Shown piece by piece: positions 5,606 to 9,787 of a stretch of DNA of 9,787 nucleotides (its first letter is position 1; each line of letters opens with the position of its first letter). The DNA is from Parcubacteria group bacterium GW2011_GWA2_50_10b (GTDB lineage: Bacteria; Patescibacteriota; Minisyncoccia; Phycocordibacterales; Zambryskibacteraceae). The stretch covers positions 1-9,787 of the forward strand of contig LCQJ01000030.1 in NCBI GenBank assembly GCA_001004085.1. The letters run 5' to 3'. The notes beneath the pieces are model-generated. The model searched no databases. It saw nothing but the letters and a program-made list of their open reading frames with translations, and was not told the origin of the DNA. The position numbers and the translations under genes are program-made.

Positions 5606-5947
5606 ATCCAATCATTGTACAAAGAGATTTACTCGATAGGAAATAGAATACCGAAGCGGGATAAGCTGGGACTGCATGCAGTGGTCGAAAAAACTTGTGT
5701 GCAAATACTCGGTCTAAGCATACGAGCATCTCTAGAAACCGGAATAGAGAAACGAGAGACGATTAAAGAATTAAGAATCAGTATAGAGACCTTAAAGCAT
5801 TTGGCCAGAGCGGAATCCGAACTGAAAATAATCAAAGAAAATCAATATCTGTTTCTGCAAGAAAAACTCCAGGAAATATCGAAAGAAGCGGTCGGCTGGG
5901 AGAAATATGCAAACAAAACCCAGCACTCAAATTTGAGTGCTGGGTAA
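5540..5947 (+). CDS. avd: DGR accessory protein, Avd/bAvd-like four-helix bundle
   Basis: The protein of up to 135 residues contains IPKRDKLGLHAVVEKTCVQI, LGLSIRASLETGIEKRETIK and LRISIETLKHLARAESELKI, then LQEKLQEISKEAVGWEKY. This all-helical pattern matches the bAvd / S23-like four-helix bundle family. In phage BPP-1, Avd is a basic pentamer that binds RT and the DGR RNA and is essential for cDNA synthesis. The start is uncertain. ATG at 5540 overlaps the RT gene by 66 bases. GTG at 5585, preceded by GGAA, would begin at APIIFHIQSLYKEIY, closer to family N-termini, with a 21-base overlap. The last codons and stop lie in a 28-bp palindrome. It is on the strand opposite to RT, TR and target, whereas DGR genes usually share one strand. 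Confidence 0.85.
   Translation: MTENTPVKAPPNGNFVAPIIFHIQSLYKEIYSIGNRIPKRDKLGLHAVVEKTCVQILGLSIRASLETGIEKRETIKELRISIETLKHLARAESELKIIKENQYLFLQEKLQEISKEAVGWEKYANKTQHSNLSAG
5614..5619 (-). promoter_or_regulatory. Candidate -10 box for the RT gene, inside avd
   Basis: TACAAT reads on the minus strand 8 bases before the RT ATG at 5605, a spacing that would give an almost leaderless RT message. No convincing -35 is visible. If used, RT transcription would start inside the antisense strand of avd. Confidence 0.3.
5918..5945. terminator. 28-bp perfect palindrome between avd end and TR
   Basis: Bases 5918-5931 are followed directly by their exact reverse complement, 5932-5945; the centre is AAATTT. 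On the minus strand the hairpin begins 9 bases after the TR 3' end and is followed by TTTTGTTT, the form of an intrinsic terminator for the TR transcript. On the plus strand it contains the end of the avd frame. It could end both transcripts or provide the structured RNA that DGRs need just 3' of TR. Confidence 0.65.
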
Positions 5948-5954
5948 TGTAAAA

Positions 5955-6061
5955 CTTCGGGAACGGAGGTTCGGATTGCGATTCGTCGAGTTGTACCAGT
6001 TGACGTTGAACTTGTCGTTCCAGTTCGCGTTCGGCACGTTGCCATCGCGGTTGCGGGAACC
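5955..6061 (-). repeat. DGR template repeat (TR)
   Basis: This 107-bp segment aligns without gaps to 6298-6404 (offset 343) with 88 identities. All 19 mismatches are plus-strand T in this copy, that is, adenines on the RT-sense strand: 13 A to G, 4 A to T and 2 A to C in VR. Of 30 adenines, 19 are changed. Read in the target frame it encodes GSRNRDGNVPNANWNDKFNV followed by NWYNSTNRNPNLRSR, with 11 Asn codons (9 AAC, 2 AAT), the codon that gives most variety under adenine mutation. No open gene uses this frame here, so it acts as non-coding template RNA. Match ends are sharp on both sides. Confidence 0.96.
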
Positions 6062-6089
6062 TCCATCGCCTCACTTCATCCAAGTCTTC

Positions 6090-6110
6090 GTGTGCCTTCT
6101 TCTGGCACAC
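6090..6110 (-). other. Hairpin 28 bases upstream of TR
   Basis: GTGTGCC (6090-6096) and GGCACAC (6104-6110) form a 7-bp stem with a 7-base loop. On the minus strand it precedes TR. The region 6062-6284 between TR and the target gene has no convincing gene. Besides this hairpin it holds a small CCCGC/GCGGG stem (6126-6141), the TATAAT at 6224-6219 and the GC-rich hairpin at 6232-6258. The stem may be part of the 5' leader of the TR RNA. Confidence 0.5.
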
Positions 6111-6218
6111 TGTATTTATGAGTTACCCGCGGTAGAGCGGGCGTTGTGTTAAGCGAGGCAAGCAGTTTTATGTAGCGACAAACCATTATCCGAGGATTGA
6201 TTTAACAGTCGCACATTG

Positions 6219-6224
6219 ATTATA
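6219..6224 (-). promoter_or_regulatory. Possible -10 box for the TR RNA
   Basis: A perfect TATAAT reads on the minus strand 158 bases before TR, just after the GC-rich hairpin. No -35 consensus is seen at 16-18 bases. It is the best visible candidate for separate transcription of the TR RNA; otherwise TR would be made by read-through from the target gene promoter. Confidence 0.3.
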
Positions 6225-6231
6225 TACAAAA

Positions 6232-6258
6232 TGGGCCGGCTCACGAGGAGCCGGCCCA
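6232..6258 (-). terminator. GC-rich 11-bp hairpin downstream of VR and target gene
   Basis: TGGGCCGGCTC (6232-6242) pairs perfectly with GAGCCGGCCCA (6248-6258) around a 5-base loop. On the minus strand it lies 26 bases after the target gene stop and is followed by TTTTGTATA, an intrinsic terminator form. In the BPP-1 DGR a GC-rich hairpin just past VR boosts retrohoming, so this could serve both as terminator and target hairpin. The distance from VR (39 bases) is larger than in BPP-1. Confidence 0.6.
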
Positions 6259-6284
6259 AGGATACAAGATACAAGGTATAAGCG

Positions 6285-7040
6285 TTACGCCCAGACCCTG
6301 CGGGAACGGAGGTACGGACTGCGATCCGCCGAGCCGCACCAGTAGACGAGGAACTTGCCGCCCCAGTCCGCGTACGGCACGTCGCCACCGCGGTCGCGGG
6401 AACCCGTGCACAACGTGACGTTCTGCTGGTCCAGGTGCTCGCCCTTCTCGAAGAAGTAGTCAGCCTCGAGAAGTTGACGTTCGAGAGTGGTGATACCGGT
6501 GTGGTTCTCCACCTTGAGGTCATCCGCCGACTTGTTGGCAAATTCCTCGTCGGCTTCGCGAACATCTCTGACCCAGACGGCATACGAGCCGTTTTTCGGG
6601 TCGCGGTCGTTGATCGGGATCGCCTCATCGAGGTCGTTCGCGTACTCCCAGCCTGGGAAGTGCTTCTTCAGCGCTTCCTGAACTCCTTCGAGCGGATAGC
6701 CCTTGGTCCACTCGACCAGTTCTTTCACCACGACGATGAGCCGCACCGGCCCGACGCCTTCCGGCTTTTCCGGAATACGGATAGCCGAGAGGTCCGGCCG
6801 CTGATCGAACAACTTGTAATAGTTGTCCGACCAACGAGCGAGGTCAGGGTTGTCCATCGTCGCGACGGGAACCGCGTTCGACTTCCACCCGAGTACGAAC
6901 TTCGAGAGTTCGACCTGGAAATCATCGCCATGCTGGGCCGCCGAGTTGAGGCCATTGACGACCTTTTGGAGCACCGTGAGCCGCTCTTGCGGTACGCCGA
7001 CGAGTGCACGAACGATGCCGCCAATCTTGTCTTGAGCCAT
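6285..7040 (-). CDS. DGR target (variable) protein with C-terminal C-type-lectin-like fold
   Basis: This 251-residue protein starts at the ATG at 7040, with AAGGAG 7 bases upstream; an in-frame start at 7070 lies before the ribosome site and is rejected. There is no signal peptide or membrane helix, so it is probably cytoplasmic or uses another route out. Residues about 1-110 are unrecognised and mostly helical. About 140-212 (NGSYAVWVRD, ADEEFANKSADDLK, NHTGITTLERQLLEADYFFE, HLDQQNVTLCTGSR) resembles the conserved part of CPR DGR target proteins. Residues 213-247 are the VR; WGGKFLVYW and YLRSRRVWA fit the C-type-lectin fold of DGR targets. VR changed 15 residues against TR, including Tyr to Cys near the invariant TLC cysteine. 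The gene is far more GC rich than RT or avd. Confidence 0.88.
   Translation of the reverse strand: MAQDKIGGIVRALVGVPQERLTVLQKVVNGLNSAAQHGDDFQVELSKFVLGWKSNAVPVATMDNPDLARWSDNYYKLFDQRPDLSAIRIPEKPEGVGPVRLIVVVKELVEWTKGYPLEGVQEALKKHFPGWEYANDLDEAIPINDRDPKNGSYAVWVRDVREADEEFANKSADDLKVENHTGITTLERQLLEADYFFEKGEHLDQQNVTLCTGSRDRGGDVPYADWGGKFLVYWCGSADRSPYLRSRRVWA
6298..6404 (-). repeat. DGR variable repeat (VR) in the target gene
   Basis: The VR covers codons 213-247 of the target protein, ending 4 residues before the stop. Against TR the codon changes are N4D, D6G, N8D, N11Y, N13D, N15G, D16G, N19L, N21Y, Y23C, N24G, T26A, N27D, N29S and N31Y, plus one silent change at codon 35 (numbering within the repeat). 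Trp, Phe, Val, Pro, Arg and the only Lys codon stay fixed, leaving scaffold residues intact. The last 13 fixed bases before the final change (6301-6313, GC rich) are the likely initiation-of-mutagenic-homology site. Confidence 0.96.
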
Positions 7041-7068
7041 TGTGTTTCTCCTTGGACTGGGAGCCAGC

Positions 7069-7099
7069 AACGGAACACGACAGGATTGTCGCCTCCGTT
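7069..7099 (-). promoter_or_regulatory. Hairpin in the target gene 5' leader
   Basis: AACGGA (7069-7074) pairs with TCCGTT (7094-7099), and inside it CGACA (7078-7082) pairs with TGTCG (7087-7091), giving an interrupted stem-loop in the roughly 65-base leader. It lies near the mRNA 5' end and leaves the AAGGAG site free. It may stabilise the message. No known riboswitch is recognised. Confidence 0.4.
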
Positions 7100-7111
7100 C
7101 AGTCTGTGTTA

Positions 7112-7140
7112 ATTATATACCTATTTAACTCTAATGTCAA
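7112..7140 (-). promoter_or_regulatory. Perfect consensus sigma70 promoter of the DGR target gene
   Basis: TTGACA (7140-7135) and TATAAT (7117-7112) are both perfect and separated by exactly 17 bases on the minus strand. The start would be near 7105, giving a leader of about 65 bases before the ATG at 7040. This is the strongest promoter in the window and predicts high constitutive expression of the variable protein. Confidence 0.85.
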
Positions 7141-7215
7141 TAGCACAAAATATAGCTATAAACCTAATGTTTTTAGCGCTTTTTGAGAATATTCCGGAAA
7201 TGAGAGGGTTTTGAA

Positions 7216-7440
7216 TTATCTATACACACCGCCGCGATTATCTACAACCTCAATTAGCACAGTTTGCCTTTCAAAGTTTATTGAAAATATAATTCTATTT
7301 TTACCTAATCTGATACGAAAACATCCTTCCCACTTTCCGGAAAGACGCTTAATATTAATAGCGACCATTTCTCTGTCTGATAAATGATGCTGTTTGAGAA
7401 ATTTTTCCGCTTGTTTCGAAAATCCGATTTCCCAAGCCAT
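7216..7440 (-). CDS. RelE/ParE-family toxin
   Basis: The 74-residue product MAWEIGFSKQAEKFLKQH has the RelE-type helix (FSKQAEKFLKQ). It is followed by IKRLSGKWEGCFRIRLGKNR, IIFSINFERQTVLIEVVDNR and a GVYR end, matching the G-x-x-R-I-R-x-G-x-x-R-I-I-F core. RelE toxins cut mRNA in the ribosomal A site, while ParE toxins poison gyrase; sequence alone does not decide. It is shorter than most relatives (about 85-95 aa), mainly between helix and sheet. It starts 9 bases after the antitoxin stop on the same strand. The usual HR before the terminal YR motif is replaced by NRGG, so activity is uncertain. Confidence 0.75.
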   Translation of the reverse strand: MAWEIGFSKQAEKFLKQHHLSDREMVAINIKRLSGKWEGCFRIRLGKNRIIFSINFERQTVLIEVVDNRGGVYR

Positions 7441-7449
7441 GAGCTTTCG

Positions 7450-7641
7450 TTAGATGTGAGCGCGTACCATTCGCACCGCGCGGCGGGACGGCCTGTTATA
7501 TAATTTTTCTATTCCTTTCTGTTCTTTTACGGAGATAAACGGCAAAATAGCCGCGCGTGCTTTCATTAGCTCTTCCGCGAGAGCCTCACGCACGCTTCGG
7601 CGGGCCAGTTCCTTTATTTTATTTTTTAATGCCGTGGTCAT
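7450..7641 (-). CDS. Probable antitoxin partner of the RelE/ParE-type toxin
   Basis: The small basic protein of 63 residues, MTTALKNKIKELARRSVREA, has an N-terminal helix and a C-terminal part, ILPFISVKEQKGIEKLYNRP. It is directly upstream of the toxin, the common antitoxin-first order. The PF/YISxxEQKxIEKLYxxPS pattern recalls small antitoxins next to RelE in CPR genomes, but that is recollection, not a search. The charge is unusually positive for the toxin-binding half. It begins 5 bases after the rluA-family stop, so all three genes are probably one transcript. Confidence 0.6.
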   Translation of the reverse strand: MTTALKNKIKELARRSVREALAEELMKARAAILPFISVKEQKGIEKLYNRPSRRAVRMVRAHI

Positions 7642-7646
7642 ACAAG

Positions 7647-8375
7647 TTAGTTTAGCATACTGAGGGCCTTTTTGAAATCTTCTGGGTAAGACGCTTCAAC
7701 AGTAATTTCTTTACCGGAGACATCTTTAAAGTTGATTTGCCTCGCGTGGAGAGCCAGGCGCTCGAAACCCAGAAGCGGGGGTTTGCCTTTGGCATAAAGC
7801 TTGTCGCCCACGACCGGATGATGAAGCGCTTCGAAATGGACGCGGATCTGGTGTGTGCGGCCGGTCTTGGGTTTGGCTTCGACGAATGTTGCTTGTTCTT
7901 CCGGCAAACGCTTGAGTACCTGGAAATATGTGATTGCCTCCCTTTTCTCCCCCCTCGCCCCTCTCTGCGCCGACCATTTTTTGAAATTGGAAGCACTCCG
8001 GCCGATGGGCAAATTGATTGTGCCCCGGTCATCCTTGAGATTGCCGTAGACGAAGAGATGGTAGATTTTCTCTACTTCCCGATTCATGAATTGCTCTTTG
8101 AGACATTCGTGTCCTTCCTTGGTCTTGGCCAAAAGCAAAATACCTGAAGTATCGCGGTCTATGCGATGCACTATTCCAGGTCTTTCAATATCACCGAGAG
8201 GTTCTCCAACATCTTTTGCCTGCGGATATTTCTTAACAAACCATTCACTTATACTTTCCGGACCTGCCCCGTACCGAGCTTGCTCTGGTACGGGGTGCAC
8301 GACCAAACCGGCCGGTTTATTGATGACCAGAATATCGGCATCTTCGTAGAGAATGTTTCGAGTAAGATTTAACAT
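7647..8375 (-). CDS. RluA-family 23S rRNA pseudouridine synthase
   Basis: The 242-residue product contains the catalytic block GIVHRIDRDTSGILLLAKT, whose Asp in HRIDRDTSG attacks the uridine C6. It also has VINKPAGLVVHP at the N-terminus and KTGRTHQIRVH, followed by HPVVGDKLY, which are the usual RluA/RluC/RluD motifs. It converts specific uridines in 23S rRNA (or tRNA) to pseudouridine. The N-terminal S4 RNA-binding domain of RluC and RluD is missing; the protein starts almost directly at the catalytic domain, as in RluA. Site specificity cannot be read from the sequence. It leads a minus-strand operon with the toxin-antitoxin pair. Confidence 0.92.
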   Translation of the reverse strand: MLNLTRNILYEDADILVINKPAGLVVHPVPEQARYGAGPESISEWFVKKYPQAKDVGEPLGDIERPGIVHRIDRDTSGILLLAKTKEGHECLKEQFMNREVEKIYHLFVYGNLKDDRGTINLPIGRSASNFKKWSAQRGARGEKREAITYFQVLKRLPEEQATFVEAKPKTGRTHQIRVHFEALHHPVVGDKLYAKGKPPLLGFERLALHARQINFKDVSGKEITVEASYPEDFKKALSMLN

Positions 8376-8417
8376 GTATGTGAATGAGAATACAATATAT
8401 GTTAGTATCGTGCCATT

Positions 8418-8490
8418 GCGGGATTAGCTCAGTTGGTAGAGCGCTTCTCTTACACAGAAGATGTCGCGGGTTCGAGCCCTGCATCCCGCA
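8418..8490 (+). tRNA. tRNA-Val(TAC)
   Basis: The acceptor GCGGGAT pairs with ATCCCGC (8483-8489), followed by A73. The D-arm is GCTCAGTTGGTAGAGC. The anticodon stem CTTCT/AGAAG holds the loop CTTACAC with anticodon TAC. The T-arm is CGGGTTCGAGCCCTG. No CCA is encoded. A TAGTAT (8403-8408) upstream is a weak -10 candidate. Confidence 0.95.
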
Positions 8491-8510
8491 CTAGGTATAA
8501 TGGAATAATT

Positions 8511-8592
8511 GGGCACGTGGCGAAATTGGTAAACACGCACGCTTCAGAAGCGTGTGCCGCAAGGCTTGGGAGTTCGAGTCTCCCCGTGCCCA
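8511..8592 (+). tRNA. tRNA-Leu(CAG)
   Basis: The acceptor GGGCACG pairs with CGTGCCC (8585-8591), with A73 next. The anticodon stem CACGC/GCGTG holds TTCAGAA with anticodon CAG. The variable arm TGCCGCAAGGC is the class II type for leucine, and the T-loop reads TTCGAGT. It follows tRNA-Val by 20 bases, so the two are probably co-transcribed. CCA is not encoded. Confidence 0.95.
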
Positions 8593-8597
8593 CAAAT

Positions 8598-8716
8598 TTA
8601 CAAATGTCCGAAGTCGAGCGGGTAAACGCTGCCGGATGAACGGACGAAACAGAGGCGCAGTACAGTATGGACGAACTCCCTTACGGCTTCTTCATCGGTA
8701 ATTTTATATTTCCCGG
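8598..8716 (-). pseudogene. Out-of-frame C-terminal segment of the SDR gene
   Basis: In the frame next to that of the SDR gene, the minus strand reads PGKYKITDEEAVREFVHTVL then RLCFVRSSGSVYPLDFGHL and stops at 8600-8598. This is the expected SDR tail, where FVRSSGSVYPLDFG matches the usual xxSSxxxGxxxxVDGG end. The switch lies in or near the CCCCGGG run at 8712-8719. Adding one C or G there would restore one continuous protein of about 228 residues. Confidence 0.75.
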
Positions 8717-9283
8717 GGCTATCGCGTTTATAAAAATACCCTTGGGCCCGAGCTCGACAGCTAAAGCCCGTGTCATCGCCACCACAGCGGATTTAGTAAC
8801 CACATATGGAAGATAACCGGGGTAAATGCTGTTTATCGCGGTGCGGTCCGCGATAGTAATGACATGCGAGCCCTGTCGCATAATGGGTAGGCTAAGCTGT
8901 ATCGGCCAGAAAGTCGCTTTAATATGTGCGGAGAAATTCGCATCCCAATCTTCTACTGTTATTTTCTCCAGACCGACCGGCTTAAAGATTGAAGCCAGCT
9001 CGACTAAAATATCCAGCTTGCCAAACTCTTTCCTGATCCGGCTGACCGCCTCCTTCGTACTTTCCCTGTCGCTGACGTCCGCTTTTAATATTAAGACTCT
9101 GTTTCGGTAAGGTTTGACCATTTTCACAATTTCTTGCGCCTCCTTTTCTGAAGAGCGATAGCTAATGATCAAGTCGGCGCCTAATTCCGAAAGGGTCATG
9201 GCAATTTCCTGCCCGATTCTCTTGCCACCGGTAATCCAGGCGACCTTTCCCTTAAGGGAATGCTGTTTCAGGAATTTACTCAT
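8681..9283 (-). CDS. Short-chain dehydrogenase/reductase, frameshifted near its end
   Basis: The 200-residue open part is an SDR Rossmann protein. KVAWITGGKRIGQEIA is the cofactor loop, LKADVSDRES the adenine-binding Asp region, YVVTK the catalytic YxxxK, and FINAIAPGN the strand after it. TGGKRIG is one residue shorter than the usual TGGARRIG, and the catalytic Ser position reads IADRTAINS, as in pteridine-reductase or FolM-like members. Arg in RSSEKE suggests NADPH. The frame ends early at KLPMKKP, and the missing tail of about 35 residues is present in another frame (8598-8716). The neighbouring small membrane protein gene ends 5 bases upstream on the same strand, so the two form an operon. 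The frameshift may be real or a sequencing or assembly error. Confidence 0.8.
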   Translation of the reverse strand: MSKFLKQHSLKGKVAWITGGKRIGQEIAMTLSELGADLIISYRSSEKEAQEIVKMVKPYRNRVLILKADVSDRESTKEAVSRIRKEFGKLDILVELASIFKPVGLEKITVEDWDANFSAHIKATFWPIQLSLPIMRQGSHVITIADRTAINSIYPGYLPYVVTKSAVVAMTRALAVELGPKGIFINAIAPGNIKLPMKKP

Positions 9284-9288
9284 CCCTG

Positions 9289-9660
9289 TTATTTCTCGCG
9301 CGTCTCCATCATTTTCTCGATATGGTCCACTTCTTTCTTTAAATCGTGGAGAAACCTGTCCTCATCCTCGATTTCCTTGAGAGTCTTTTCTTCAAGTTTT
9401 TTCTCGCCCTTGAGGCCGGAGACCAGAATGCGGCTGCCAAGAAATTCCGTCACTTGAATGCCGATACCCACCATAATCAGAAACCCGAACAAAAGAGACA
9501 TTTGCGGCGAGATACCCAGAATGTCGGAAACCTCCCAGACTCCGCGCCAGAAGGAGACAATCGCCACGCCGGCGATGAAAGCGTAGAGAATCGGATAATG
9601 ACTTAAAAAGCCGCGTATGCGGTCCTCGAATTTGTCGAAAAAGTTAGCCACCCTATTCAT
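9289..9660 (-). CDS. Small membrane protein with C-terminal coiled coil, unknown function
   Basis: The 123-residue product begins with an amphipathic helix (MNRVANFFDKFEDRIRGFLS). Two membrane helices follow (about 22-43, ILYAFIAGVAIVSFWRGVW, and 55-73, LLFGFLIMVGIGIQVTEFL). The rest is a highly charged helix from about 85 to the end (LKEIEDEDRFLHDLKKEVDH), likely a cytoplasmic coiled coil. I do not recognise a named family. TATTAT lies exactly 6 bases before the ATG (9672-9667), as in the LapA-like gene; a second promoter candidate is further upstream. It is followed 5 bases on by the SDR gene. Confidence 0.75.
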   Translation of the reverse strand: MNRVANFFDKFEDRIRGFLSHYPILYAFIAGVAIVSFWRGVWEVSDILGISPQMSLLFGFLIMVGIGIQVTEFLGSRILVSGLKGEKKLEEKTLKEIEDEDRFLHDLKKEVDHIEKMMETREK

Positions 9661-9688
9661 GCTTATATAATATCATTTTGGTGTGTTT

Positions 9689-9716
9689 ATTGTACCAAGC
9701 TCGAACCTACTTTCAA
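9689..9716 (-). promoter_or_regulatory. Candidate promoter of the membrane protein-SDR operon
   Basis: TTGAAA (9716-9711) and TACAAT (9694-9689) are separated by 16 bases on the minus strand. The start would fall near 9682, with a leader of about 22 bases before the ATG at 9660. It competes with the leaderless TATTAT at 9672-9667. Confidence 0.45.
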
Positions 9717-9787
9717 AACAAATGATTCGGAGAAAGCCCCACGCACTGGCGAGTACGCCAGCAACCCCGAAAGAAAAAACACTCCTT
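9717..9787. other. Unassigned right edge with CTGGCG/CGCCAG hairpin
   Basis: CTGGCG (9746-9751) and CGCCAG (9756-9761) form a 6-bp stem with a 4-base loop. Two minus-strand frames and one plus-strand frame stay open to the edge. One minus frame ends SESFVLKVGSSLVQ at a TAA inside the promoter region. Nothing here decides between the 3' end of a gene outside the window, an RNA, or spacer. Confidence 0.3.

Larger units (their letters stand above)
4532..7140 (-). other. Complete diversity-generating retroelement (DGR) cassette
   Basis: All DGR parts are present: target gene with VR (6285-7040), TR (5955-6061), Avd-like accessory gene (5540-5947, opposite strand) and DGR-type RT (4532-5605). DGRs copy the TR transcript into cDNA with errors at adenines and write it into the VR of the target gene, changing ligand-binding residues. 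The TR/VR pair here shows 19 differences, all at TR adenines. The cassette is bounded by the RelE-type toxin on one side and rplS on the other. No integrase, phage gene or terminal repeat is visible, so it looks resident in the chromosome. Confidence 0.95.

Noticed and set aside
5832..6110. Minus-strand ORFs of 92 and 74 codons covering TR
   Set aside because: Neither uses the target-gene frame, and both read through the palindrome into antisense avd. TR acts as template, not as a gene.
6120..6165. tRNA-like GGTAGAGC in the TR-target spacer
   Set aside because: The surrounding bases do not form acceptor, anticodon and T arms; only a short CCCGC/GCGGG stem is present.
6261..6281. GATACAA GATACAA GGTATAA short tandem motif after the target gene
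   Set aside because: Only two exact copies and one imperfect copy of 7 bases; too short to support a repeat array or CRISPR.
6149..6628. 159-codon minus-strand ORF overlapping the target gene 3' end
   Set aside because: Arg/Thr/Ser-rich translation in a shifted frame of the real target gene, with no ribosome site.
7092..7100. GAACGGAGG in the target leader, matching a string at the VR and TR 3' ends on the other strand
   Set aside because: Nine bases in opposite orientation are compatible with chance, and no longer homology extends from them.
6435..7112. 225-codon plus-strand ORF opposite the DGR target gene
   Set aside because: It is the mirror of a GC-rich gene with few stops. The minus-strand frame has the promoter, ribosome site and VR.
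7647..8147. ORFs in other frames of the pseudouridine synthase gene (for example 7737-8147 plus)
   Set aside because: They lie fully within the RluA-family gene, which has all expected motifs in its own frame.
9730..9775. Mirror arrangement GAAAGCCCC...CCCCGAAAG at the right edge
   Set aside because: It is a mirror, not an inverted repeat, so it does not form a stem; likely chance.

Overview
The window looks like a chromosomal piece of a Candidate Phyla Radiation bacterium (Patescibacteria, probably Parcubacteria-like). This is inferred from tightly packed single-domain genes, -10 boxes sitting only 6-8 bases before several start codons, many small membrane proteins, and a diversity-generating retroelement (DGR) target protein of a type I associate with that group. 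The standard code fits: TAA, TAG and TGA all act as stops.

Layout, left to right. 1-447: 5' end of secE and a small gene with a LIM-like zinc site. 509-1891: SIMPL-domain and PAP2-like membrane proteins in one minus-strand operon. 1870-2412: Mpg/AAG-type DNA glycosylase. 2409-2811: a MazE antitoxin followed by a deleted, frameshifted mazF remnant. 2918-3013: a probable DM13 remnant. 3022-3441: DoxX family. 3477-3830: LapA-like protein. 3895-4501: rplS, tRNA-Leu(GAG) and tRNA-His(GTG), in that order on the minus strand.

The centrepiece is a complete DGR at about 4532-7140. On the minus strand it has a target gene (6285-7040) with a 107-bp variable repeat (VR) at its 3' end, a 107-bp template repeat (TR) at 5955-6061, and a DGR-type reverse transcriptase (4532-5605). 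An Avd-like accessory gene (5540-5947) lies between TR and RT on the opposite strand. TR and VR differ at 19 positions, and every one is an adenine in the TR sense strand. All 11 Asn codons of the TR frame are changed in VR. The target gene has a perfect TTGACA-17-TATAAT promoter, a structured leader and a strong AAGGAG site. A 28-bp perfect palindrome sits 9 bases past TR, and a GC-rich hairpin sits 39 bases past VR.

To the right, an RluA-family pseudouridine synthase is followed within a few bases by a RelE/ParE-type toxin-antitoxin pair (7216-8375, minus). tRNA-Val(TAC) and tRNA-Leu(CAG) follow on the plus strand. Last come a short-chain dehydrogenase interrupted near its end by a frameshift and a small two-TM coiled-coil protein. 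Decay is a second theme: the mazF, DM13 and SDR genes are damaged, and the PAP2-like protein lacks canonical motifs.
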